Below are positions 53,124-62,434 of a stretch of 64,000 nucleotides of DNA, in pieces. This stretch comes from Hymenobacter sp. BT188 (GTDB taxonomy: Bacteria; Bacteroidota; Bacteroidia; Cytophagales; Hymenobacteraceae). The stretch is taken from assembly GCF_014333585.1 (NCBI RefSeq), contig NZ_JACSCW010000006.1, forward strand, positions 248,001-312,000, read 5' to 3'. How positions within the stretch are numbered: the stretch's first letter is position 1; each line of letters opens with the position of its first letter. A program made the position numbers and the translations under genes. The notes under the pieces are model-generated. The model saw only the letters and a program-made list of their open reading frames with translations, had not been told where the DNA came from and searched no databases.

Positions 53124-54434
53124 TTAGCGCTGCTGAGGTTTTATAGCCTGGTATTTTCCGCTCAAATGCATCAAGCTGAATAAGTATAAAATGCCGTCAT
53201 AATAAGGATCGAAGTAGCCATCCTCATACGGCTCCAGCTTGGCTCTCCAGAGGGCGTGTACAAAATCCAGCTCGTTCGTATTCCGCCGTATCAGAGAGGC
53301 CGAAGCGGCCGTGGCTACCAGCCCCAGCGAGTGCCGCAGTTTCTTGACGTTACCAGCTTGCAGAATGAAATTGGGCCGTGAGCCGTCCACGTTGAACTGG
53401 TCCTCGAAGGTGTTGATGCCCTTGCTGCGCAGAAATTCCTGAAAGCGCTGGGCGTACTGCTCCTGCCAGGCTTTATCCTTGCCAAACCACACGTAGTCCA
53501 TGGCAATGTTCATGGGTACCCGCCAGGAGTCGTAACGGAAGGCGGGCGGCGCCCACTTAGTAGCGTGGGGCTTCCCGCCAAACTCGGTGTAGTCGTAGTT
53601 AAGGCCGGTTACCGGGTCGCAGGCGCGGTGCAGAAACGCCCGTGACGTATCGGCGCAGGCCCGATAAAACGATTCGTGTCCGTCCTCGGCATACTCGGCC
53701 CACACCTCCATAAAAGCCGGCACGTGGTAGGAAGGATCGGTCCAGTTATACATATCACCGACGGGCACAAAGCTGATTTGCTTGTGCTGGGTGTTGATCA
53801 GGTTATACACGTCGCCGGTGCCATCCTTTTTCCACATGGCATCCAGAATGTTGCGGGCTTCCTGGTAGTAATTAACGCCGGTGGTGTTACCCCAGCGGTT
53901 AGAGGCAAACAGCAAGCTGGTGACGAAGTACAGTTCGCCATCCGATGCCGGTCCTTCGGAGTTGCGCTTCATCGTGGCCGGATTGAGGCTCCAGGCAAAG
54001 TACCCTTTCAACGGGCCCTCCTGATGTTGCAGGTACTTTTTCGACCAGCGCCAAATGCGGTCAAACTCTTCCTTTTTGTTTAGCTGCACGGCTATCATCA
54101 TCCCGTACGAAACCCCTTCGGTCCTGACATCGTGATTCTTCAGGTCCGACACGTAAGCCATCGAATCGCCTACTTCAAAGTAAATTCGGTTGGGCCCTTC
54201 AAATAGTGCCTGGTAGGTTTGGGTAACCTTTTTATCAATGTCGGCCTGGCTATAGCCAGCTTCTCGTAACAAGTTGGGGTAATGACTGGTGTAAAAAGCC
54301 CCTTTCCGATTCGGCTGTACCTGCTTCTGTTTTGGTAGGCGTTGCGCAGCGCTGCTACCCAGTCCTACATACAGCAGGCATAGCAGCACGCAGTAGCTCA
54401 TACTACTTTTAAGAAATTCGAGAAGTGAGTTCAT
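53124..54434 (-). CDS. GH8 reducing-end xylose-releasing exo-oligoxylanase-like
   Basis: An inverting (alpha/alpha)6-barrel enzyme of 436 residues with a signal-like leader (YCVLLCLLYVGLGSSAA). Family segments include VRTEGVSYGMMIAVQLNKK (acid Glu), WRWSKKYL, YFAWSLNPATM, SEGPASDGELYFVTSLLFAS, and DPSYHVPAFMEVWAEY. Similarity is to Rex-type GH8, which trims xylo-oligosaccharides from the reducing end, rather than to GH8 cellulases; endo-xylanase activity is the alternative. Confidence 0.9.
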   Translation of the reverse strand: MNSLLEFLKSSMSYCVLLCLLYVGLGSSAAQRLPKQKQVQPNRKGAFYTSHYPNLLREAGYSQADIDKKVTQTYQALFEGPNRIYFEVGDSMAYVSDLKNHDVRTEGVSYGMMIAVQLNKKEEFDRIWRWSKKYLQHQEGPLKGYFAWSLNPATMKRNSEGPASDGELYFVTSLLFASNRWGNTTGVNYYQEARNILDAMWKKDGTGDVYNLINTQHKQISFVPVGDMYNWTDPSYHVPAFMEVWAEYAEDGHESFYRACADTSRAFLHRACDPVTGLNYDYTEFGGKPHATKWAPPAFRYDSWRVPMNIAMDYVWFGKDKAWQEQYAQRFQEFLRSKGINTFEDQFNVDGSRPNFILQAGNVKKLRHSLGLVATAASASLIRRNTNELDFVHALWRAKLEPYEDGYFDPYYDGILYLFSLMHLSGKYQAIKPQQR

Positions 54435-54473
54435 CGCCTGATTATAGAGCCGTGACTTCGTTTATAACGCGCC

Positions 54474-56150
54474 TTACTTCTTGTATACCGGGTCGTTTCC
54501 TTCGTATTTCAGCCACTTGAAAGAAGCGGTATTGACGGTGGGCTGCCCAGCAGAAGTGCCGTACATGCCGAACAGGCAGCCAATAAAGCCCCCCGCCGTT
54601 TGCGTGCTCAGGAAACGCGCGTCTACTTTGTCTTTGAGCAGCGTCCAGGCTTTGCCGTTTTCCGAAAACCGGAAGCTATAGGTGTCGCCCTCCGCATTAA
54701 TGCGCAGCAGCACTTTGCCAGCCGCTGATTTCAGCGGAGCTTTTGCCAGCGGCTCCATCTTCTTTGGATCGTCGGTACTCTTGAACAGCTGCACAACCGG
54801 CTTGCCCTGCTCCAACGATTTGCAGAGGTAATAAAAGTGCTTCTCGTCCTGAAAGACCACCAAGCCAGCGGTTTCATTCTCCGCCTTAGCCGAGAAAGTC
54901 AGCTCGGTTTCGGCGCTGCCATACAGGTGCTGTTGACGCTTGCCAATGAAGGCCGGGTTGCCCAGTTCCGCGCAGGTTTCCGGTTTGAGTTTTAGGGTGA
55001 GCCCATTGGCCTTGCTCAGCGAGAAATTGGTACTATCCACGGTTCGCATAAACAGGAGCGCTGGATCAAGCTGCTTGTCGAAGGTGAGCGTGTAGCTGAA
55101 GTTGCCGCTCTGTGGCCGGGCGTCTTTCTGTTTTATCTCGGGAAACTTCGCCGTGTAGGAGTACTGTACCCCATTGGGTCCGGGGTCCATAACCGGCCAC
55201 TCGTCTTTCCACACCACGGGTACGATAAACGTCTCCCGACCCGTGTTGTAATGGTTGCCTTCGTAGGGCCGCACCGCCAGGAAAATAGCGTACGTCTGGC
55301 CATCGGGTCCTTCCACAAACTGCGCGTGCCCCGCCGACGTGATAGGGTCTTTGCGGTCTTTAGGCAGTTCCCGCTGGGAGAGGATAGGATTTTTCTCGTA
55401 AGGCACATACTGCCCCAGAGGCGACTTGCTGCGGAAAACAACCTCCGTATGATTCACCGACGTCCCGCCTTCGGCCGCATATAGGTAATACCAGTTGTTG
55501 CGCTTCATGATGTGCGGCCCTTCAATCCAGACCGGCTTTTTGCTCAAGTCGACGCCGCCATTGACCAAGATTTTAGCCTCGCCCACAGTTTGCAGCTTCA
55601 CTGGGTCCAGCTCCATGATTTTGATCGTGCGGTGCCCAGAATACAGTGATATATTATCCGGTGGGTCGCTGTTATAGATAACGTAAGCTTTGTCGCCTTC
55701 AAAAAACAACGAAGGGTCGATACCCTTCACCTCCGGCAGAAAAATGGGGTCACTCCACGGACCAGCAGGGTTTTTGGCTGTCACCACAAAGTTGCCCTTG
55801 TGGTCAATCAGCGTGCAGGTGACGTAAAACGTGCCATTATGGTGCTCAATGGCTGGGGCGAATAACCCACGGGTCATGCGGTCGCCCATGAAGTTCATTT
55901 GCGAAGGCCGACTGATGACATTTCCGATTTGCTTCCAGTTTTTCAGGTCCTTACTGTGCATGATCGGGATGCCTGGAAAGTAGGAAAAGGTGGAGTTAAC
56001 CAAGTAGTAATCTGTGCCTACCCGAATGACGCTTGGATCGGGATAAAAGCCCGTCATAATGGGATTAACTAACTCAATCGATTGTGCAAAAAGAGCTGCG
56101 TTATGGAGCAGAAACAGGCAGATTGTAAGTAGGAGAGCTTTTATTTTCAT
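54474..56150 (-). CDS. GH43 beta-xylosidase-like with C-terminal beta-sandwich
   Basis: A 558-residue secreted GH43 (signal ends HNAALFAQS). Catalytic regions: GFYPDPSVIRVGTDYYLVNS (base), FPGIPIMHSKDLKNWKQIGN, KGIDPSLFFEGDKAYVIYNS (pKa modulator), IEGPHIMKRNNWYYLYAAEG (acid). A C-terminal GH43_C2-type jelly-roll fills about 350-558. It matches the beta-xylosidase/arabinofuranosidase subgroup around GH43_10/11. It is the first enzyme gene after susD, separated by a 329-bp gap with a strong hairpin. Confidence 0.92.
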   Translation of the reverse strand: MKIKALLLTICLFLLHNAALFAQSIELVNPIMTGFYPDPSVIRVGTDYYLVNSTFSYFPGIPIMHSKDLKNWKQIGNVISRPSQMNFMGDRMTRGLFAPAIEHHNGTFYVTCTLIDHKGNFVVTAKNPAGPWSDPIFLPEVKGIDPSLFFEGDKAYVIYNSDPPDNISLYSGHRTIKIMELDPVKLQTVGEAKILVNGGVDLSKKPVWIEGPHIMKRNNWYYLYAAEGGTSVNHTEVVFRSKSPLGQYVPYEKNPILSQRELPKDRKDPITSAGHAQFVEGPDGQTYAIFLAVRPYEGNHYNTGRETFIVPVVWKDEWPVMDPGPNGVQYSYTAKFPEIKQKDARPQSGNFSYTLTFDKQLDPALLFMRTVDSTNFSLSKANGLTLKLKPETCAELGNPAFIGKRQQHLYGSAETELTFSAKAENETAGLVVFQDEKHFYYLCKSLEQGKPVVQLFKSTDDPKKMEPLAKAPLKSAAGKVLLRINAEGDTYSFRFSENGKAWTLLKDKVDARFLSTQTAGGFIGCLFGMYGTSAGQPTVNTASFKWLKYEGNDPVYKK

Positions 56151-56479
56151 GCTATTTGGTAGGTATGCTTTCTAGGTCTAGGATGTTTACTCGACAAGAT
56201 GATAAGTGTGTAAGTGAGGGCGACACTTGGCAATCAATCGGAATATTTGCCCCCCACCACTTCGCTCACAAAGCAGACCGCCGCTGAACTTAGCTAGTGG
56301 AATGGTAAATACATCTTTTAAAAATATTGCCGGCAGCTCACCCAGCCGAACGAACTCGGGTTCGGTGATACTGCCGGCAGTTATTATTTTTCTTGGTTAA
56401 TGAGACGTATCCTATCAAGGGGTAAAAGGATTGGCTGCTCGTATTGGACAGCCAATTCCTTTACCTCTTTTTCGTCAGG
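56151..56479. other. Gap between susD and the CAZyme genes
   Basis: No gene is visible. It contains the hairpin at 56329-56378 and otherwise unremarkable sequence. A new promoter for the GH43 gene is possible but no clear -33/-7 pair stands out. Confidence 0.5.
56329..56378 (-). terminator. Strong hairpin downstream of susD
   Basis: GCCGGCAG (56329-56336) and CTGCCGGC (56371-56378) close a long stem that continues through TCACC/GGTGA-type and GCCGAAC/GTTCGG pairs. On the minus strand it is followed by AATATTTTTAAAAG. It could be a leaky terminator or a 3' stabiliser that keeps susCD mRNA more abundant than the enzyme genes behind it. Confidence 0.65.
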
Positions 56480-58432
56480 CTATTGGTAGCCTGGGTTTTG
56501 ATAAGCTGCTTTTACATCTGGTGCTACGTCCAGCCGGTCAAGCTGAACCTGCGGAATAGGACGCAGATAGTGCTGCGGTTGAATAGTACGCGTAACGGTT
56601 AGAGGTGTATGATCTCCGTAGTTTGTTCCTCCAATACGGTAGGTAGAAGACAACTCATTCCATTTTTGAGTACGCACCAGATCATACCAGCGGTAACCTT
56701 CCGCATAGTATTCGCGCGAACGTTCTGCCAGGATATAGTTGATGTCTATAGTAGCCGGAGTAGCCGCAACCATGGCAGCGCTATTATCCTGCACTTTGGC
56801 CACGTTTCCATTATTGTCAAAACGCCACTTACCAGCCCGGGCACGAATAACATTGATTAAGTCTCTGGCATTTTGACCAGCTTTGGTAGTTGCCCCTTTT
56901 ACGGCTGCTTCGGCTGCTACAAAATAGAGTTCAGAGAATTTAGCAATGTTGAACGGACGTGTACTGCCGGCATTAGGCTGTCCTAAGCCAGTACCGTTAT
57001 CCGTACGGTAAGGACCAAGCTTCCAAAGACCTGGATAAACAATTCGGCTTATACCACGCGGCGAAATCACATAATCCGCTCTACCGGGCAGTACTCCTGC
57101 TCCCACATTGCTCGCACCTGCTCCGGTAGGGTAAGTAATAGGAGTAGTAGGTTCTGAGTTCAGGAAAGTCAGGATTGCGCCACCTGGGGCAACTGGCAGA
57201 TTATTGGCATTGTATAAAGTGGGGTTAGCAACTCCTGCTTTGGGCCAGTTGCCACGGTACACGGTGGTGAAAGTACCATCGTAACGAGAATCATTTGTTT
57301 TGTCGGCAAAGGTGTTCTCGATTGCACCAATGGTAGGAGCCATACGATTCCAGGGACGGCCTAACGCCTGAGCTGCTTCCCGCTGAACAGAAGATATAGC
57401 GCCTGTTCCGTTGGCATTAGTGGCGCTTCTGATGTTGGTATAGTTCCAAGTCATCATCCAGCCAGCAAAGTTGTCAGGGGCACCGCCACTACCAAAGGTA
57501 AGGCTACCTCCATTGTATAACTCGCTGGTTTCGGTATGGTCAGCAAACAGCAGCATTTCAGCATTGCGGTCGTTTGTTGCCAAGTGTACATCATAGTATG
57601 TTGGCTGCAAACGGAACGGACCTGGGCTCTCAATACCAGCTATTGCTATATCATACGCCTGCTGATAATAATACTGGGCGTTACGACCGTCAGGATCTGT
57701 TCTTGGAGTTTCCGGGAAGGTCGGAATATTGTTAGGGTTCTCGAGCCACCAGGCATAGCTCAGGTAGGCTTTTGCCAGATAAAGGCGGGCCAGCGTTTTG
57801 GTTGCGCCGCCAATAACCCGTGGAGTCGCCGGCAAATCATTGATTGCAATCAGCAGATCGGGAAAAACTGCCTTCGTATAGACCTCAGGTACCGTATTGC
57901 GGACCGATGTTCTGATAGGATTAGTGTTAAACTCCAGTTCGCCTGAACCCAAATCTAAAGGTACCCCGCCAAACGTTTGTACCAGCATAAAGTAGTCGAA
58001 GGCGCGGAAGAATCTCGCTTCGGCAACAAGGGCAGGAGAAACGGTTCCTACTGCGCTGGCATTTTTGATAATGCCACTGGCCGTGTTGATGTTAGGAAAA
58101 GCAGCCGTCCACAATCTGTCTGCCCGGCTGTTATTGGCGTTAAGCACCGCCCTGCCTGAGAAGTCCATGGCCAGAAAGTTCTCGTCAGCATCCCTGCCAT
58201 AGGTTACTTCATCTGTGCCGGTCAGAGTAGCGTTATAGAAGTAAGCATCCCCATAGATGTAACGCAAGTGAGCGTACATGGATGTTAACCCACCAGCAAC
58301 GCCTCTTTCTGTTTGAAAGAAGCTGGGCTCGTAAATACTCCTAGGCTCTTCTTCCAACAGATCCGAGCACCCAGCCGCGGACATGGAGATTAGGGCCGCT
58401 CCGATGAAAAATTTTATGTTAAAGGGTTTCAT
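56480..58432 (-). CDS. susD: SusD/RagB-family glycan-binding lipoprotein
   Basis: The surface lipoprotein lid of the SusCD importer, 650 residues with lipobox AAGC (Cys22). The N-terminus has DLLEEEPRSIYEPSFFQTERG and the TPR-like helical core includes LVAEARFFRAFDYFMLVQTFGGVPL. The C-terminus carries the RagB region (AGQNARDLINVIRARAG, ILAERSREYYAEGYRWYDLVRT, YLRPIPQVQLDRLDVAPDVK). It follows susC by 11 bp, so the pair is one operon; ligand is probably decorated xylan fragments. Confidence 0.95.
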   Translation of the reverse strand: MKPFNIKFFIGAALISMSAAGCSDLLEEEPRSIYEPSFFQTERGVAGGLTSMYAHLRYIYGDAYFYNATLTGTDEVTYGRDADENFLAMDFSGRAVLNANNSRADRLWTAAFPNINTASGIIKNASAVGTVSPALVAEARFFRAFDYFMLVQTFGGVPLDLGSGELEFNTNPIRTSVRNTVPEVYTKAVFPDLLIAINDLPATPRVIGGATKTLARLYLAKAYLSYAWWLENPNNIPTFPETPRTDPDGRNAQYYYQQAYDIAIAGIESPGPFRLQPTYYDVHLATNDRNAEMLLFADHTETSELYNGGSLTFGSGGAPDNFAGWMMTWNYTNIRSATNANGTGAISSVQREAAQALGRPWNRMAPTIGAIENTFADKTNDSRYDGTFTTVYRGNWPKAGVANPTLYNANNLPVAPGGAILTFLNSEPTTPITYPTGAGASNVGAGVLPGRADYVISPRGISRIVYPGLWKLGPYRTDNGTGLGQPNAGSTRPFNIAKFSELYFVAAEAAVKGATTKAGQNARDLINVIRARAGKWRFDNNGNVAKVQDNSAAMVAATPATIDINYILAERSREYYAEGYRWYDLVRTQKWNELSSTYRIGGTNYGDHTPLTVTRTIQPQHYLRPIPQVQLDRLDVAPDVKAAYQNPGYQ

Positions 58433-58443
58433 TTTTCTCTTTT

Positions 58444-61400
58444 TTAGAAGGTAAGATTCAGGCCTACGAGATAGCTGCGGGTTGCAGGTGCGTTGGTACC
58501 AATTGTCAACAGACGCCTCGGGGTGCCAGTAGTTACTGCCGCATTTTGGTCGGCGTAAGAGTTGGTCTCAGGGTCCATACCAGATTCTTTGTGATATGGT
58601 GAAAACATCACAAATGGGTTCTGAGCTGTCACGTAAAGGCGTAATCTGCTAACTCCAGCGCTCTGCAACCACGCGTTGTTGTCAAAGTTATAGCCAAGGG
58701 AAATGGTACGTATCTTCAGGTAAGAGGCATCAAAGTAACCCAGCGTACTGCCATACTTTGGATTGTCGCCGCTCGTGAGACCACCTGGTTTAGGATATTT
58801 GGCGTCCGTGTTCTCTGGAGTCCAGTAATCCACATCTACGTTGCCCCGGCGACCGTTCATTAGATTGAGGTAGCCAGATGAACCATACAAGGTACTATTG
58901 AGGATACCACCGCGTTGGAAAGCACCTACCGTGCTCAAATCAAATCCTTTATAGGCAACACGGGTGTTGAAACCTCCTTCGAAGTCAGGGTTTACATCCA
59001 GGATTTGACGGTCTAAGGGGCCAATAGCTCTGGTAGGGGTGCCATCTGGATTATAATCGCCGGTGTATTTCACCTTGATCATACCCGCGTTTCCACCTGG
59101 CTCAAGAATGTTTCTGTATGGATCTTCTTCTTGCCACAACCCTATTTTCTCATAATCATAGATTACGTTGATAGGTTTGCCAACAAACCACCAGTTTCCC
59201 TCATCCCTCTGTTGTTCACCAGCAAGCGACACAATCTTGTTGCGGTTAGCATACATGTTGACACCAGCTTCCCAAGTCCAGCCGTTGAGATTTTCTAGAA
59301 TTACACCATTCAAAGAGAGTTCTAGCCCTTTATTTTGGGTAGCACCAATGTTGGTAGTATAGCTGTCCACACCAGAAGTTGGAGGCAATGGCAAACCAAG
59401 CAGAATATCTTCAGTGTTCGTTACATAGTACTCCACCGTACCAGATAGACGGTTGTTCAGGATGGCAAAATCCAACCCGTAATTCCAGGTTTTAGAAAAC
59501 TCCCAACCTAAGGTTGGGTTTGGCAGTTGGCTCACGAACAAACCCGTCTGGTAGTTAGTAGGACCAAAATTGTATGGTCTGGTAGCTAAAAGGCCAAGGG
59601 TTGCATACGGGGCAATAGCTTGGTTTGACGTTATACCGTAACCAGCTCGCAGTTTCAACATGTTTACGGCAGGAACACTCTGCATGAATGCTTCTTTGGC
59701 CACATTCCAGCCCACCGACACCGCAGGGTAGGTATTCCATTTATATCCTTCGGAAAGTCTGGAGGAGCCATCCGAACGGACCGTGGCGGATAACAAATAC
59801 CGGTCATCATAGGAGTACATCACTCGTCCCATGTAGGACAACAGACCGAATTTCCGGTACTGTTGATCACCGGGGCTTACGGTAATTTCGCCGGCAGCTA
59901 GCCCTAGGTTGTAGTATTGGAAGGCGTCAGAAGGAATATCTCTTGCTGCGATCCGCGACTGGTTGAAAATGTTATTCGAGGCAGAATATAAGGCTAGGGC
60001 ATTTATGTTATGCTTCTCAGCAAAGGTGCGGTCATAGGACAAGATATTTTCAATAGTCCAGTCTGTAGTAACTTGGTTACTAACGGATGCCGTAGAAGGT
60101 GTAGTGGGGTTAACAGCGTTTATCCCCTGTCCGGTGTAAGAACCACCCTGGCTCTGCCGATAGTTTACCCCTAGGTTGGCACGATACTTCAACCCCTCTA
60201 CCCCAGGAATTTTAGCTTCCGCGAACAAGGTGTTGTAAGTGGCCAAAGATTTTGTTTCACTTAACCATCTATCGCCTAAATCTTCTACTATATCTTTTGT
60301 ATAGACCCATTGCTCATCCAAGGGCATTCTAATGGTTCTTTTTAAGGTACCATCAGGATTATAAGGATTGGCGATTGGCGATGAATTCAAGACGCCATAT
60401 ATACCCACATTGGAGCCTTCGGATAGGCCATAGGTATTATTTGTAGTGAAACCTAACCGGATGTATTTCCCAACCCCTTGGTCGAGCGTACCACGTACGG
60501 AATAACGGGTATACTGCTGGGTAGGGATTACACCTTCTTCCTGGTAGTAGCCCGCATTGAAATTATAACGTCCGTTCTCAGTACCACCGGAAACACCTAA
60601 GTTGTGGTTCGACTGAATACCAGTTTTATACAGCAAATCCTGCCAATCAGTATTTACATCATCAGCCTCATCCAAGGAGTTGGTATAGACGCCCGCTGCT
60701 TTACGAAGCGCAACAAATTCAGGCCCATCCATCATGTCGTATTTGGCGAAGACCGTCTTAGCGCCAACAAACCCATCGTATGTTATTTGCGGTTTCTGAC
60801 CTGATTTACCCCCTTTGGTAGTTATCAGAACAACTCCATTTGCCCCCCGTGACCCGTAGATAGCCGTGGCAGACGCATCCTTCAAGATATCTACACTCTG
60901 AATATCGTTGGGGTTAATGTCACCGATGGATCCTGGAAAAGGAATGCCATCCAATACTATCAATGGATCATTACTGGCAGAAAGTGAGCGTGTTCCGCGT
61001 ATGCGAATTTGCGTGCTCGCGCCAGGCTGGGAGGAGGATTGCGAAAACTGCACACCTGGCAAACGGCCTTGCAAGGCCTGTGAGATATTAGCAGATGGTA
61101 CTTCGCGCAAGGACTCTCCGCTAATAGAAGCAACTGAACCCGTTACCGCTTCTGCTCTCTGCACGCCGTAACCAACCACCACCACCTCGTTCAACTGCTT
61201 AGTATCCTCGGCCAGTGTGACATCGAGCGTCGACTGGTTGCCGACGGGTACCTCTTTAGCGGTATAGCCTACAAATGAAAATACCAAAGTAGATCCTGGT
61301 GCTGCTGCTACCGTAAACCGGCCATCTGCGTCGGTTGCGGAACCAGTATTAGACCCTTTGACCACTACGTTTACCCCGGGCAACCCGGTACCATCGGCCG

Positions 61401-61542
61401 CCACTACACGACCGGAAATAGATTGTGTAGCCTGGGCGTGTACCTGCACAGGGACGAGCATGGCCCCGACCAGGGGTAGGCTGGTGGCCACCGCTAGCGG
61501 CCAGCTCAGCCCGAAGACCGTTTTTCGTAATGATAAATGCAT
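58444..61542 (-). CDS. susC: SusC/RagA-family TonB-dependent transporter
   Basis: An outer-membrane importer of 1032 residues for oligosaccharides. Signal peptide ends VQVHAQA. A CarboxypepD_reg-like domain (about 40-115, ISGRVVAADGTGLPGVNVVV) is followed by the TonB-contact sequence LNEVVVVGYG, the plug (LREVPSANISQALQGRLPGV; IRIRGTRSLSASNDPLIVLDG; DILKDASATAIYGSRGANGV) and a long barrel ending ATRSYLVGLNLTF. There is no N-terminal STN domain, so it should not signal to an anti-sigma factor. Only 55 bp separate it from the upstream SDR gene, which suggests read-through from the GH67-SDR genes. Confidence 0.95.
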   Translation of the reverse strand: MHLSLRKTVFGLSWPLAVATSLPLVGAMLVPVQVHAQATQSISGRVVAADGTGLPGVNVVVKGSNTGSATDADGRFTVAAAPGSTLVFSFVGYTAKEVPVGNQSTLDVTLAEDTKQLNEVVVVGYGVQRAEAVTGSVASISGESLREVPSANISQALQGRLPGVQFSQSSSQPGASTQIRIRGTRSLSASNDPLIVLDGIPFPGSIGDINPNDIQSVDILKDASATAIYGSRGANGVVLITTKGGKSGQKPQITYDGFVGAKTVFAKYDMMDGPEFVALRKAAGVYTNSLDEADDVNTDWQDLLYKTGIQSNHNLGVSGGTENGRYNFNAGYYQEEGVIPTQQYTRYSVRGTLDQGVGKYIRLGFTTNNTYGLSEGSNVGIYGVLNSSPIANPYNPDGTLKRTIRMPLDEQWVYTKDIVEDLGDRWLSETKSLATYNTLFAEAKIPGVEGLKYRANLGVNYRQSQGGSYTGQGINAVNPTTPSTASVSNQVTTDWTIENILSYDRTFAEKHNINALALYSASNNIFNQSRIAARDIPSDAFQYYNLGLAAGEITVSPGDQQYRKFGLLSYMGRVMYSYDDRYLLSATVRSDGSSRLSEGYKWNTYPAVSVGWNVAKEAFMQSVPAVNMLKLRAGYGITSNQAIAPYATLGLLATRPYNFGPTNYQTGLFVSQLPNPTLGWEFSKTWNYGLDFAILNNRLSGTVEYYVTNTEDILLGLPLPPTSGVDSYTTNIGATQNKGLELSLNGVILENLNGWTWEAGVNMYANRNKIVSLAGEQQRDEGNWWFVGKPINVIYDYEKIGLWQEEDPYRNILEPGGNAGMIKVKYTGDYNPDGTPTRAIGPLDRQILDVNPDFEGGFNTRVAYKGFDLSTVGAFQRGGILNSTLYGSSGYLNLMNGRRGNVDVDYWTPENTDAKYPKPGGLTSGDNPKYGSTLGYFDASYLKIRTISLGYNFDNNAWLQSAGVSRLRLYVTAQNPFVMFSPYHKESGMDPETNSYADQNAAVTTGTPRRLLTIGTNAPATRSYLVGLNLTF

Positions 61543-61597
61543 GGAAGTGGGATGTTTGAGGTGTGAGAGTAAGCTTAATTTCTAGTGGAACCAGCTC

Positions 61598-62410
61598 CTA
61601 GAAGCCAATGGAATTGCCCCCATCCACGGGAAGGGAAGCACCAGTGATATAGCGTGCGGCCTCAGAAGCCATGAATACCGCCGCATGGCCGATATCGGAG
61701 GGCTGGCCGAACTTGCCCATGGGCGTGCGGCGCATGGCCCGGTCGCGGCGGTCGGGGTCGCTGTTCATGGCGGTGCGACTCATCTCGGTTTCGATAAAGC
61801 CGGGGGCAATTGCATTCACGCGCACATTATGCTTGGATAGCTCTGAGGCCAACACCTTTACCATGCCTTCTACTGCCGACTTGGACGCAGCATAAGCCAC
61901 TACCCGGTCGATACCATAGTAGGCCGCCATAGACGAAATCATGATAATCACCCCGCTCTGGCGCTCTACCATGCGCTTGGCACAGGTCCGGGTGAGGGCA
62001 AAAACCGCGTTCAGGTTGGTGTGAATAATGCGGTTAAAATCCTCGTCGGTAACTTCGAGGGCAGGCTTTTTCATGTTTATTCCGGCATTGTTTACCAGAA
62101 TATCCAACGGGCCATAGGTGGCTTCAATTTGAGCTACCAAGTCTTCCAACGTGTCTAGTTCATTAACATCATTGGTGAGGTAGTGAGCAGCTTCGCCAAG
62201 TTCAGTCACAGCCTCTTGTAGCACTGACTCACGACGGCCGGTAATGATGACGGTAGCGCCCGCAACTGTCATGCAGCGCGCTATTTCCAGCCCGATGCCG
62301 GTGCCGCCGCCCGTAACCAGCGCCAGCTTTCCTTCCAGGGAAAACGGGTTGGGTTGGTGCTGCCCGCTAGGCTGGGTATGCGATGAAACAAGGTGTTCGG
62401 TGTGTGCCAT
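61598..62410 (-). CDS. SDR-family dehydrogenase, possibly uronate pathway
   Basis: A classical short-chain dehydrogenase of 270 residues: NAD(P) loop TGGGTGIGLEIAR, NNAGIN, catalytic Ser in ISSMAAYYG, YAASKSAVEGM (Tyr-x-x-x-Lys), and C-terminal GASLPVDGGNSIGF. It resembles gluconate 5-dehydrogenase and the SDR-type mannonate/fructuronate reductases. Its place between the GH67 alpha-glucuronidase and susC makes a role in metabolising released glucuronate the best guess; uxaC and uxuA are not seen here and may lie beyond the right edge. Confidence 0.85.
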   Translation of the reverse strand: MAHTEHLVSSHTQPSGQHQPNPFSLEGKLALVTGGGTGIGLEIARCMTVAGATVIITGRRESVLQEAVTELGEAAHYLTNDVNELDTLEDLVAQIEATYGPLDILVNNAGINMKKPALEVTDEDFNRIIHTNLNAVFALTRTCAKRMVERQSGVIIMISSMAAYYGIDRVVAYAASKSAVEGMVKVLASELSKHNVRVNAIAPGFIETEMSRTAMNSDPDRRDRAMRRTPMGKFGQPSDIGHAAVFMASEAARYITGASLPVDGGNSIGF

Positions 62411-62434
62411 GCCAGAAAGAATGAAGCGGGATAA

